DNA of 64,000 nucleotides from Lathyrus oleraceus (Eukaryota; Streptophyta; Magnoliopsida; Fabales; Fabaceae), in the NCBI RefSeq assembly GCF_024323335.1, contig NC_066580.1:260755332-260819331 (forward strand). Reading direction: 5' to 3'. This document shows positions 37,345 to 49,498 of the stretch, piece after piece. The notes below the pieces were generated by a model, which saw only the letters and a list, made by a program, of their open reading frames with translations, ran no database searches and was not told the DNA's origin. How positions within the stretch are numbered: the first letter of the stretch is position 1; each line of letters opens with the position of its first letter. The position numbers were made by a program, and so were the translations under genes.

Positions 37345-37585
37345 GCACCGCTATTTAACTCTTGCATGCAGGCGCCAATTAGATTGGCAACGCCACATGC
37401 AGTCGTCAATTCAATTTGTGTCACCACTATAATTTTAAGTGAAGTAGCCAATTCGCCTGTCACCAGCTCTACGTTTCAAATTTTTATTTGAAAGTGGGTT
37501 AGTTTGGGAAATATGCGGAAAAGATGGTTATTATGGAAATTTATTTGAAAAAAGGTGGTTATTTGGGTAAAAATATCGAGATTTC
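37345..37585 (-). repeat. Right inverted arm of the MULE-like element
   Basis: The reverse complement aligns with 7580-7850. It ends cgagatttc at 37585 and includes gcatgcaggcgccaatta near 37366. Confidence 0.7.
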
Positions 37586-38163
37586 ACTGTAGAAAAATGT
37601 CATAACATAGGATCTTTCCCTTAGATTATTACTTTAAAAACAATGGAGATATACTAAACTCGGACACAAAAAAAAAACATATGAGTATGTAAATTAGAGG
37701 GTTTCTTTTGCCATCTTTCTTGTTTTTAGGAATTTCTTCTAAAATACAAAAATACTCTCTAAATTCTAGAATCTAAAACATGTATTTTTAAGTATTTAGA
37801 TTCTACCATTCGAACCATGAAGAACCTGAGGGAAAAAATATGAAACATAAACAATCCATTAAATTAAATTAAATTGAATGACATAATAAATCAACAATAA
37901 CAATAATACATTAACATAAACTAAACACAAACAATGTCATACATGGAAAAACTAGTTACTTTTTATCATTAAAAACTGGTAGAATAATTCAAAATACTTG
38001 GTAGAATTATTCAGGATTCAAACACACCAACAAATTTTATGTGTGAAGACAAAAAGCAACTACAATGAAAATAAATGACATCAAACAACCAAAGTAACTT
38101 ACAATCACTGATAACAAATCCACATCAAGAAAAAGGAAGATAAATGATAAGAACACAAATACA
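37586..38163. other. Intergenic, nothing recognised
   Basis: AT-rich sequence between the MULE arm and the hAT-like element. No gene or repeat boundary is seen. Confidence 0.4.
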
Positions 38164-38720
38164 TAGGCATGACAACGGAGCGAGTCGGGAACAATTTTTA
38201 CATCCTCCAAACCCTAACCTGAATCCCAAGATAATCCATGTTCCCCACCCCAATCCCCATCGGAGATGAAGAATTAAAACTCAAACTCGTCCCAAACAGG
38301 TTCGGGTATCCCCGTCCCGCCCCGCCACTATCTATTTTACAAAATGAATTTTTTAAATAAAAATATTTATTTTTTCAAAATCAAATTGTATTACAAATAA
38401 TAAAATAAAAAAAATATCAAAAAGATTCATGCATACATTTCAAATATTTTAAATAATATATGCAAATCAAAATATCATAACATCAATAACATATTTAATA
38501 TTCTAAATTATTAAAACTAAAATAATAAAATACATAATAAAGTAAACGAGGCGGGTTCGGGATGGGTACTAGTATCCCCATTACCCGACCCGCCCCCATA
38601 TTTTATAATCGGGAAAAACCCAAACCCAAACCCAAACCCAGTCAAAGCGGGTTTACCCCCGTTAAATTCGGAGCAGGGTCAGGTGGGTACCCGCGGGTAT
38701 GGGTTATATTGACATGCCTA
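38164..38720. mobile_element. Non-autonomous hAT-like element, 557 bp
   Basis: Starts TAGGCATGACAACGG and ends TTGACATGCCTA, a short terminal inverted repeat of the TAGGnnTG plant hAT type. The 8-bp flanks are CAAATACA (38156-38163) and CAAACACA (38721-38728), matching at 7 of 8. The interior has GC-rich ends (cgggtatccccgtcccgcc and gggtacccgcgggtatggg) around an AT-rich middle. It contains a short (AAACCC)n tract near 38615-38640 and no transposase. Confidence 0.75.
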
Positions 38721-40969
38721 CAAACACACATATTTATCCAATTCATGAAATGATATACTATAGGGGAGAGAACAACTATCTAATTCACTACATTTAAAAG
38801 AATTGTTACAAAAGATTAAAAAATATTTACAAAAAAAATAGTCACCCAGATTGTCAAGAAAAAATATAGATATATGAATCACACAAGTATAATGTGTTTA
38901 CAAGTGTTTAGTGATCCTCTTAGACACCTTCAAAGATTTCCTAAATTCCAATAACACAATCATATGAATTTTTATCACTGTCTCTCTAAGTTATAATTGA
39001 CATTACCACATCCATCATTTGTCTTTTAGACTACATTATGAAGGTTGTATAGAAAAGAAATATAAAGATACATATTTATAACTTCTCAAATTCAATAGAT
39101 CCTTAATATGCCCAAAACACAACCCATTAAATGGTAGAATAAAATAAATATAAATATCTTATAATATTCTTTATATTAATTTAGCGTATCTTATACTATC
39201 ACTCAGTATCTTAGAGTATTTATAAGTTTCTTAGAGAATTCCGAAACTAATATAAAATATATTTATAATATTCGAACATTAATGAAATAATCCATGAAAT
39301 GAAACGACTAAGTTCGATATTCGCACACCGTCTGAACCTGACCATCAGACTCCCCCCCACAACCCTTAATCGATGCCACAGGGGCTTCAAAGCCGTTAGT
39401 CGGCCTCCTAACCTCCTACACAGCGACTCTCGACGTTGTTACTAGCCATCACTCGCATGTTCCCCTTACGACCTCAACATTTTCTGTCGACTTTTCGTCT
39501 TCTTTCAGGCGTTCTAATTTCATAAAATCTCAAAACATGTTTTCTTTCTCTTTGTCACTCAATGTTTTCAGGCATACTTCTACACTTTTTCATCAGGTTC
39601 AAGCATGCATGATGTGATTTCATTGAAATGTACTTGAATAGATCAAACTTGAACAAATTGTACAAATAGATCTGACCAAGGTAACACATAACTCAATTTA
39701 TCTGTTGGTACGATACTTATTAAATATAAGGAACCTAGTTCTCACATTATTGTCATTTTGTTTTGTAGTGGTTGATACACCAACCATTTAATTCAATTTG
39801 TCATTTATATTAAACATTTTAAACATCGTCGTTAATCTTAAAAAATGAGAAATAACTCCTTTTGGTTATAAAACGCAACTTGGTTAAATTTCATTGTGAC
39901 CAAGTATGAGCAAGAAGAGTTTATCATTTTTCTGATGTGAATTGTAAATGAACCAAACACATCATTTTATACATGTTCATGTGCATTCTATCCTAAAGAA
40001 GGTGTAAATGTAATTTATACCACACATTAGAAGTCATAGGCTTTTATAAAACACCCTTTCAATTGTACTTGAGATTCGAGTAAATTCTACTAGTCCCGCG
40101 GTGGGTGTCAATTGTAATTTACAAAAGTACAATAGAGCGATCATACGAGTACTAGTGCACCAGAATCCATTATGACTCTACAGTTAGGCGTGTATAGGCG
40201 AGAGTATTACAACAATTCAATATTGTCAAGATATTCACATATTAAAAACAAAAGGGTTTCACTCGTCCGATCCACTCTATGGTACTTTGTTCAAGTACAA
40301 TTTTTGAAATCTTTTGCAAAATGCTAATTTTAGGTTGGTTGATTTTACAAAGGGATTAGAAGTAGATATTATGCAGCAGAAAAACAATATAAATTTAAAG
40401 AGATCGATTTAGAGATATCACACTATAATTATAATGGTTTAACATTATACCACAAGGCCTAATTCAGTCCCCAAGAGTTATCTTTTTAGATTTCCACTAT
40501 CAACAAGTTAAAGGTTTGCACTATGATCACCCATACAACCTTCCTTACAACCAAGATTTTTACAAGTTTAACTTACAACCTCCAAGTCAATTATAGATAT
40601 ACAAGAGAATCATGCTCTTAAATTACAAATTAGGCAAAATAGTAGAACTACACAACTCTTAATATAAGTCTTTCACTTACTCAACACTAAAGAAAAATAT
40701 AGTAATTAAAAACTAATTTCAGAAAGAGCATGAGCCATATAAGAGAGTAGAAGTCAGGTACTTTGTTCCTTAGAAGTGTGAACAACACTCTTTTATATAA
40801 GAAAAAGTTATAACTAAAAAAGGTAACAACCCATGGGTCAGACCACTATCTAATTGATTAGAAACAAAAAAAAACTAATCTATTATACTTGGCCAAAATA
40901 GGAAACCCTGAACTAGGTTCGCTCCTAAATCGATTAATAGGGTTTCTCGTTGATTATGAGGAGAACTCA
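38721..40969. other. Intergenic, nothing firmly recognised
   Basis: AT-rich with no long reading frame on either strand. 39337-39480 is a GC-richer patch, and 40020-40330 reads like decayed LTR sequence, but no terminus, PBS or partner repeat was found. Confidence 0.35.
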
Positions 40970-41713
40970 TGTAATGCCTCAAACTTCTTTTAGGATTACC
41001 GACTAACCTCACAAATCAACATGAGTCTTTTCAACATGCTTTGTCCTCACTCACATGCTCTTCGAAACTTTCCAAAAGACCACCCATCCCAATACTAATC
41101 CAAGTCAAGCAAGCTTAACTATGGAGTTCTTATTTATTAGGATACCGAAAAGAAGATGCATCTTGTTGGTATAGGTATTACCAATCAACCCTTATAAACA
41201 TTCCTTCAACCATGCAGTCCCATATATGCATAACCTCAGGATCCCTATTATTCCAATGTGAATTTGGGCGACCACTCCTCACCTTCTTCGACCTCAGGTG
41301 CTACATACCCACCAACTTCCGTTTGGTTCATCCCTGAACCACATCATACTGGGAGAGATCTTGTCTGATACCATTTGTAACGCCCTAGACTGCTTTCAAG
41401 ATTACCGAATGACCCCATAAACCACCACGAGTCTTTTCAACATGCTTTGTCATCATACACACGTTTTCCAAGAAACTTCCCAAAGAAGGTCACCCATCTA
41501 AATACTACTCCAAGTCAAGCACGTTTAACTATGGAGTTCTTATTTATTAGGCTATAAAAAAAGATTCATCTTGTTGGTATAAGTAGTACCAATCAACCTT
41601 TATAAACCTTCCTTCAACCATGCAGTCCCAAACCTGAACAACCTCAGTATCTTTCTCATTCAGATGTAAATTCGGGAAACCACTCCACGCCCTCTTCGGT
41701 CTCAGATGTTACA
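40970..41713 (-). mobile_element. TRIM with initiator tRNA-Met PBS, about 744 bp
   Basis: Direct repeats of about 337 bp (40970-41305 and 41376-41713) share blocks such as catgagtcttttcaacatgctttgtc-like strings and ctatggagttcttatttattagg. They flank a 70-bp interior. On the minus strand the LTR starts TGTAACATCTGAGACCG and ends AGGGCGTTACA. Two bases later comes TGGTATCAGACAAG (41373-41360), an initiator Met tRNA PBS. There is no coding capacity. 41714-41750 repeats the LTR tail (accactcc...ccctcttcggcc...gtgttata), suggesting a small tandem duplication or a second element end. Confidence 0.78.
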
Positions 41714-41893
41714 ACCACTCCCCACCCTCTTCGGCCTTGGGTGTTATAAGTCACTCCGTAATCGATTAAAAGAAATCTCTATTAGAGAATGAGTTTAATT
41801 TTCATTATTGGTTAAAATTGATTCTTAATCGATTACGTACTTGCTAGGATTTATTTTTAGAATAAATTTTAAATAAATGAAGAGTTTGAAACA

Positions 41894-41938
41894 TGTGTGT
41901 GTGTGTGTGTGTTTGTGCATGTGTATGCGGGGGTGTGC

Positions 41939-41989
<51 letters not shown>

Positions 41990-42003
41990 TGTGTGTGTGT
42001 GTG
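41894..42003. repeat. (GT)n microsatellite
   Basis: About 110 bp of imperfect GT repeats with a longest clean run of about 40 bp (41939-41981). Interruptions include gtttgtgcatgtgtatgcggggg. Confidence 0.95.
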
Positions 42004-45000
42004 CATCACCTTAGTACATCAAGAATTAATCTTCCTTATTTAACATACTACTGATAAAACTTACTAAAACACTTAAATATGGAATCAACAAATCTTTCAC
42101 ATTTTTAGTTCCTTTAAATGTTGATCCTTGAATTTGATTTGACTTGTTCTGTTCTCAACATTGGAGCTTGAATAATTTGTCTTTTTAATATCTTCTACAC
42201 GAAGATGATTATGATTAACTTTATCTGTTTCTTTTTTCATAATCAAAACTAAGGAATGCTTTAACATACACAACACATTGAACCATAATTAGCTCTCAAA
42301 CATAAACTTTCTTTTGTACTTTCTTATGTTCTCCTCTTTTTATTCTTTTAAATAACATCGGATATTAGATTTTCATTTGATGAAGATTTCATAAGTATAC
42401 AATATATTTTCAAGCATCGTGGTGAGATGCTATAAGTATATAACACAAAGGTTAAACTTTGTATTGAATTTAACATGAACAAGTTTAGAAAAAGGTTTAT
42501 GACTCAGTTTGAGTGATATAATATTAAAATGATAGGCAAAATTATACCAGATGTCCTTTAAGTTATTTTTTTATAACAAGTTGGTCCTTTAAGTTTTTTT
42601 TGTAACAACTTGGTCTTTTAAGATGATTTCTACATCATTTTCTCACATTTGAACATTTAGAAATGCGTGATTGTTGTATTTTTGGTTACACTTCATCATT
42701 CTCAAACCACTCAAAATAATTGAATTCATAATTCATACATTCACTCTGTTAAAATAGGGTAATGATGGATATGATTTTTATCTTAAAGAACCAAGTTGAA
42801 GGACAAACCTATTACAAAAAACTAACTTTAAAAACTTTAGGTGTAATTTTGCCAAAAAATAAGATTTGTAAAATTTATAATAAAAAGATGTGGGGGATGA
42901 GGCTAAATTTGGGTTTCCCTTTTACTCCATATTTGACTTTGACAATTTAAGTTATTATCCTATATTATTACTTATCTCAAAGATTACTTTATTCTTAAAC
43001 CTTCATCATCGAATTTAAAATGATTTCCTTTTTCATTTACTTCAACTTTTAGTAAAGGTGAGTTGTCTTGTTATGTCCAATAAGCTTTAGTACTTTGTGA
43101 ATTTTGTACTACTCTGTGAATAATAAAAGTAACTATCGGGGGGGGGGGGGGGGGGTTGTGATGTGAAAAGTAATTTTGTTCTGAATTCAATACAAGAAAA
43201 GCGACTAAGTTTTAACGTGAATCCCTTGTTTATACACTATTGATGTTTAGTGCATTAGGTGAATGGTAAAGTCGTTACATTTTTACGGTAAGTTAACAAA
43301 GCCACTATACCCAATCCTTTGGTGTATAACTCACTAATTTCTATTAGTGACTTCTTATCCCTTTTCGGTCGGCAAAAGTAAAATTAGGCGTCATTATAGT
43401 GCATTACTTCAAAAGTCACTACTAGTGGTCTCCTATCCATATTCAACCGGCGAAAGTAGATTAGTTATCATAGTTTAGACTCATAGGCTTAGGGTCAGTA
43501 ACTCTTACTCGTCTCAGTTCATATAAGCAGCGCGTCCATAAATAATAAGGATTAAGAACAACGATACTTAAATATAAAATATAACTTCAATTATTCATAA
43601 AACATCAAACTAAACATATAATCCAACAAATTCAAAACAAGTTCATCAGACAAAACTTAATATAGAGTAATTTAGCTACCCATAATAATACAATCAAATA
43701 CCAAGAATTAAGAAGATGATGGCATGTGAAATCTTTGAAGAGTTTGGACTTCAATAGCTCCCAATGCTCTTAAAACAGCCTTCTTGGGACTCCGTGTCAT
43801 CATTTTAGAGTAAAAAATGCAAAACCCTTGAAAATATGACAAAAATCCCTTTTTAAAGCTGCTAGAACGGGTCAAAAAAGCCCGGAATAAAGGTTCATCA
43901 CACCCATGATGAGAAGTATCGCACTCGTGATGGCTTCTATCATGCCCAGGATAAGGCGCAGTGGGGCGCAAAAAATCCAATAACTTTTTGTCCTTTTGTG
44001 CCTTTTTTCACCAATTTTTACTAAATCCATATTTTCTCCACACTTGGTCATTCTAAGCACTTCTTTGGCATTTTTTCATCGTATTGGCTCCATATTTGAC
44101 TAAAATTTCTCCAAATTATTATCGAAAACATGAAATAATAGAGTGTTATCATAACCTCAAACTTAATATATTTCTTATCCTCAAGTAACTTGTTTGCAAC
44201 TGCACATTTCAACAGAAAAATAACATACTAACTATAACCAATGAACATCACCTTTTTAAGTTTTATTATCTGATCATCACTTATGCTCCCAGCTTCTATC
44301 AAGAAAATTAGGAAAAATACATCCAATACAACAATACTCAACATGTCTCTCATCTCACTATGGTTTCACTCATAATAATAGGGTAATCTCTCAATCAACA
44401 TACAAGAGCATTTTATATTAAATTTGAAAAGTTTCTAAAGAAGTAAATCAAAGTCATTTAAACACATACTTTTTGAGGTCTTTTTGGGTTATAACAAGGC
44501 TTATGTAAAGGTAGGGTAATTTGGAAGAGTAAAGCTTAAACCTTTGGAGTTAGGTATCTAGTTTTCCTTTTTTTTAATCAAAATCCTCTTCATACAACTC
44601 TTTGCTTTTTCTATTGGTACCCGGGATGGTATTTCTCTCTTTTATTTGAAGAAGTTATTTAACTTCTTTAATATATTTTTCACAAATATTTTATTTTTGA
44701 CCAGTTTCTCTAGTACCCCAACTCCAGACTTAAACTTTGCTCATTTCCAAGAGTAACCCCAAACGTACTCTTTTGCCTGCAACAATGAACTAAAAATTAT
44801 ACCTAACTCCAAAGATTGGATGGAAAGATTTAATATTTCAAGTCATGGATGGAAAGATTTAATCTTTCAAGTCATCGGCTAATTAATTTGGCTATGTCAC
44901 CGAAAGAAAGGATAAGTCTCAAAGCGGTTTGCAAAGGATATAAACTAAAATCGGGTTGCCTTAAAAAGGCCCCGAGTTTATGACATAAAATTGCCTCAGT

Positions 45001-46099
45001 GTGTATTTATTCAACCAATAAACTAATTCCAAAAAGTCTTAAATTCTATAAAACACAATTGCATGGATACACTCAATAGAAGAAAAAGTAAACAATGGAA
45101 TAACTTGGCTCAAACCTTACAAGTCGAGGTATTAGGAGATTCAATATAAGTTGATTAGTTGTCTTTTTCTTCCTTAACTTTCAATCCACAAGGGAACTTC
45201 TATGATGATCATATTTTGTATGGTGATTATTTTTGTTCATCTATTCATTGGTATAGTAGACAATTATAAATCTGAAAGAAACAAGCAATACCCAATTGAT
45301 TCATTAAGGCAAAAAAACATGTGAAAAATATTTATATGTAGCTAGTACTCTTTGTTGGATCATAAAATAAAATAGGAATTTGCTGAAAACAAATAAATCT
45401 GATGAATAGTGCTTCCAAGTCACATGTCATCGGAGTGGAAATAATCTTCCATATTATTCACGGTGTTGTTCAAGTCTTGATGAACATCATTAGCATAAAA
45501 CTCTAATCCAATGGATTTGTAATATTAATGGATTAATTTGTTGAGTTTTTACCAATTTCCTTTGTTGAAGCACCTTTGCCACTTCCTTATATCCCTCCAA
45601 ATTTTCACAATCGAACGCTCTTCCCCCCTACTATATGATATTTTATCAACTTTTGATATTTTTCGGCATTTGCCTCAGAAGGAAATATGTAATTTTTGTA
45701 AGCTAGCGCATCTTGTACATGTTAAGCAGCTAATGTTGATGCTTTTGATGCTCATTTCCTTCTAGGTTCCATAGTAACTACATAACACATAAATATGCAC
45801 ATCTACGCTTATATCTCACCCACGATGGACATCATTGTGACCCAATATTTTTTCAAATTCTCCTCCTAATAGCATGATACACAAGAGAAAACATTATTAA
45901 TCAAAATAACATGAAATTGAAATTGCAATAAGATAAAAGCTTATTGATGGGTTGCCTCCCATTAAGCGCGTCTTTTAGGTCATAACCTTGAACATTTGAT
46001 TCTCTATTAGGGCACATATATGACACGAAAAATACATCCACCTTCTTCTTCCTTTTTTTTGTTAGGAATCCCATTACTCTGAGGTATTGATGACTTTTC
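42004..46099. other. About 4 kb without a recognised gene
   Basis: AT-rich, with scattered decayed retroelement-like sequence. 43700-44060 has cccatgatgagaagtatcgcactcgtgatgg inverted-repeat-like strings. 45945-45990 carries gggttgcctcccattaagcgcg, a phrase common in plant gypsy 3' regions. No LTR pair, PBS or domain was found. The longest open frames (75-90 aa) resemble nothing known. Confidence 0.4.
43138..43156 (+). repeat. Poly-G run of 19
   Basis: Uninterrupted G tract after aactatc. It could be a true mononucleotide repeat or a sequencing/assembly artefact. Confidence 0.8.
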
Positions 46100-49000
46100 T
46101 TTCATATTTTCTGCAGCTTGATAGTAACGAACAAGACATAAATTTCATCCAATACTTTATCATTTTTTGTTCTTTTATCTGCCTTAAAGGCTTATCTATT
46201 TTGATTCAACATGGGAAGTGTATGATATATCATGCAACAAAAGGATTAATTACGGAAACAATTATGAGTGGAAATAAAATATTTTGTTTGGTAGCTCCCA
46301 TGATGCCAAATGAGTCTACATGCTTTCAAAACATGTCAGAAAATGAATCTTATCTATGGGATTGTCGGTTTGGTCACTTAAGCTATTAAGGATTAAACAC
46401 ACTTTCTTATAAGAAAATGGTAAATGGGTTTCCTTCAATCCAAATTCCGAAGAAGATATGTACGGAGTGTTTGATCGGAAAATAACATAGAGACTCTATG
46501 ACTAAAAAGAGCTTATGGAGAGCATCAAATAAGCTTCAACTTGTCCATGCATATATATGTGAACCCATTAAACCAGAATAAAATAGAAACCAAAGGTACT
46601 TCCTAAGTTTTATAGATGATTTTACTCATAAGACGTGGATTTACTTCTTTCAAGAAAAATCAGAGGCTTTTGCAATGTTTAAAACTTTTAAAATTTATAT
46701 TGAAAAGGAGTCAGGTGCATATATCACATCTTTAAGAATAGATAAAGGTGGTGAATTTACCTCAAATGACTTTGAAGAGTTTTGCAAAGTTCATGGAATA
46801 AGAAGACAATTGACTGCAGCATATTCTCCTTAACAAAATGGAGTTGTTGAGAGAAAAAATATGACAATAGTGAACATGGTGCGCTCTATGTTGGTTGAAA
46901 AGAAAGTTTCTAAAATGTTTTGGCCTGAAGCTGTAAAATGGAATGTGCATATTCTTAATAGATGTCCTACATTGGTTGTTCAAAACAAAACTCTAGAAGA
47001 TGCATAGAGTGGTGTAAAGCCAACAATTAATTACTTTCTAGTTTTTGGATGTGTGGCTTATGCACGTATTCCATACCAGAAAAAAATCATGTTAGATGAT
47101 AAGAGCAAGAAATATGTTTTGCTAGGAGTAAGTGATGAATCAAATGCCTACAAATTATATGATCCAGTTTCCAAGAAAATAATCATTAGCAAGGGTGTGA
47201 TTTTTGAAGAAGATGTATGTTAGAACTGGGATAACAACAAAGATGAATGCATAATATATGTTTTAGAATGGAAAAATGATTATGAGAATGACATTGAAGA
47301 GGTTGTAGAGGGATATGAAGAGGGAGTTAGGAATGGAAACGAAGAGGGATACAACAACGATAATGAAGAGTGAGGAAATAATGATGATACAACAAATTCC
47401 ATTAAATCCAATTCATCTTCTAGTGAATCATATTAAGATGAAGCACAAGATATGATTGAAGGGAGGGTACGAAGAGCACCTTCTTGTTTGGCAGATTATG
47501 AAACTGTTGAAGGCTTATCTAACGAAGATAACTTGAATGCAATGATGATGCTCACTGAAGATGATCCACTATCATTTGAAGGGAGGGTACAAAAAGCACC
47601 TTCTTATTTGGCAGATTATGAAATTGGTGAAGGCTAATCTGACGAAGATAATTTGAATGCAATGATGATGCTCACTGAAGATTATCCACTATCATTTGAG
47701 GAAGCTAGGAAGATAAATAAGTGGAGATACGCAATCAGGGAAGAAATTGAATTAATAGAAAAGAATAAGACTTAGGAGCTTATTGTTTTACCAAATGAAA
47801 TAAAACTAATTGGAGTTAAGTGGATTTATAAAACTAAACTCAATGATAATAGAGAGAAAGATAAGTACTGGGAGAGACTAGTGGAAAAGGGTTTTACACA
47901 ATAATATGGAGTTGACGACACTGAATTATTTGCTCCAGTGGCCAGACTGGATACAATTTGATCGATACTTGCTTTGGATGCTCAACATAATTGGGATGTT
48001 TTTCAGTTGGATGTAAAGAGTGCATTTCTCCACAGTGAACTTGAAGAAGAGATATTTGTGAAGCAAACATTAGGATATGAGAAGAAGGTGAAGAAGATAA
48101 AGTTTATAAGCTACAAAAGGCTTTGTATGGCCTTAAGCAAGCACCAAGAGCATGGTGTAGCAAGATAGAAGCATATATTATTCGACAAGGCTTTGAAAAA
48201 TGTTTTTATGAACATACATTATTTATAAAAACAAAGGAAGGAAGCAACTTGTTAATAGTAAGTCTTTATGTTGATGATTTAATATATGCATGCAATGACA
48301 TGAATATGTGTGAAAAATATAAAAATTAAATGATGGTAGAATTTGACATGTCTGATTGGGAAGGATGCAATATTTTTTAAGAATTGAGGTAATACAAAAT
48401 CCAAATGGGATTTTTGTGTGTCAAAGAAGGTATGCTCATAAAGTCCTCGTGAGGTCTAGAATGAATAATAGTAACTCAGTGCAGAATCCTATTGTACCAG
48501 GAACAAAGTTATCAAATAATAATGAGGGAACCAAAGTTGATGAAACTTTATACATGAAGATAGTTTGAAATTTGATGCACTTGGCTACAACAAGACCTGA
48601 TTTAATGTATGGAGTAAGTCTCATTAGTAGATTTATGTATTGCCCAACTGAATCTCACTGGCTTGCAGCAAAAAGGATACTAAGGTACCTCAAAGGTACA
48701 ACTGAATTAGGTATCTTTTAGAAAAGGGAGGCAACTTAAACTTGGTGGCATACACTGACAGTGATTTTGCCAGTATTTGGATGACCAAAGTTGTACTTCT
48801 GGATTTGTTTTCTTGCTTAGTTTTGCAGTAGTATCTTGGTTCTATGAAAAATGAATTGTTGTGACATTGTCGACTACTAAGGTTGAGTACCTAGTTGCTG
48901 CATCTTGTGCTTGTAAATGTCTTTGGTTAAAGAGTGTGTTAGAGAAGCTTGGTCATAAAGACAAAAGGAGCACTATGGTTCAGTGTGATAATAGCTCTAT

Positions 49001-49170
49001 AATAAAGCTTTCAAAGAATTCATATTTTCATGGTAGAAACAAACACATTGATATCAAATTTCATTTTTTGAGAGATTTGGTAAAAGACGGAGTTGTGTAA
49101 TTACGCTACTGGAATTCTAAAGAACGAGTTGCAAACATAATGATAATCCGATAAAGTTAGATCAATATTT
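46100..49170 (+). pseudogene. Ty1/copia pol remnant (GAG-pre-integrase, INT, RT, RNase H)
   Basis: Order is copia-type, integrase before RT. The gag-pre-integrase region spans 46170-46500 (ILIQHGKCMIYHATKGLI, then LWDCRFGHLSY and CTECLIGK). The integrase core spans about 46540-47000 (FIDDFTHKTWIYF, LRIDKGGEFTS, QNGVVERKN). RT spans about 47700-48560 (EEARKINKWRYA, KWIYKTKLN, FQLDVKSAFLHSELEEEIFV, ALYGLKQAPRAWCSKIEAYI, SLYVDDLIYA). RNase H spans 48740-49130 (TDSDFAS, TLSTTKVEYLVAASCACKCLWL, HIDIKFHFLRD). Many stops and at least one frameshift (near 48110) disable it. gag and the 5' LTR are missing: recognisable sequence begins abruptly near 46100. An in-frame 120-bp duplication lies between INT and RT. 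Confidence 0.88.
47461..47700 (+). repeat. Tandem duplication, 2 x 120 bp, in the copia INT-RT linker
   Basis: 47461-47580 and 47581-47700 align end to end without gaps and with few substitutions. Both begin gggagggtac and end near ccactatcatttga. The unit encodes 40 residues, so the duplication was in frame when it arose. The second copy has acquired a stop at 47635-47637. Confidence 0.93.
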
Positions 49171-49250
49171 GAAATTTCATAAGATGATGGGAATGATTGA
49201 ATCTTCAAAAGTAAACAAAATGCATTATGCATATAGTTTAAGGGATGGAA

Positions 49251-49476
49251 TGTTAAATATGTTATGGTTATTATTATTACTACTTGTTTCTATTATTAGG
49301 AATATGACTTGGTATATAGTCTCCACATAATAAACGCTTGTAACATTGTGGCTTCTATTTTTAAGTTTTTCTATTTTTGAGTCAAGTGCAGTGCTATATA
49401 TATAAGAATTTCTTATTCTTAATAATAACAAGGCATTCTCTCTTATATTTAGTATATTAGTTATTAGTTTATAACA
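49251..49476 (+). repeat. 3' LTR of the degenerate copia element
   Basis: Starts TGTTAAATATG directly after a purine tract (aagggatggaa, 49240-49250) and ends TTTATAACA. The TGTTA/TAACA ends are inverted. It contains tatatatataag near 49393 as a likely TATA box. The 226-bp length fits Tork/Ale-like copia elements. No 5' partner is present. Confidence 0.65.
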
Positions 49477-49498
49477 ATTATTATAAACTAATAACTAA
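49457..49498. repeat. Perfect palindrome: 18-bp arms, 6-bp loop
   Basis: ttagttattagtttataa (49457-49474) and its exact reverse complement (49481-49498) surround caatta. It spans the end of the copia 3' LTR and abuts the end of the next LTR. Confidence 0.9.

Larger units (their letters stand above)
7580..37585 (+). mobile_element. MULE-like transposon remnant with long inverted arms, heavily nested
   Basis: The left arm (7580-7850) and the right arm (37345-37585, inverted) align along most of about 250 bp. Shared blocks include the start GAnATnTnGAnATTTTT, caaataa, then cataataac, taacccacttttcaaa, aaattatagtggt, aattgacgact, gcatgcaag and ggcgccaatt. Between the arms lies a decayed plus-strand ORF whose two ends sit next to the arms. 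Long arms with an internal gene suggest a Mutator-like element. Removing the Ogre, the LTR insertions and the CACTA-like element leaves only a few kb. No 9-bp target duplication was found (taagcggac left, actgtagaa right), so either the termini are slightly misplaced or the duplication has decayed. Confidence 0.6.

Noticed and set aside
43708..43980. 90-aa frame with repeated HH..CD residues
   Set aside because: The pattern comes from a short catgatg/catcacg repeat in DNA, not a protein motif; there is no homologue recognised and no gene context.
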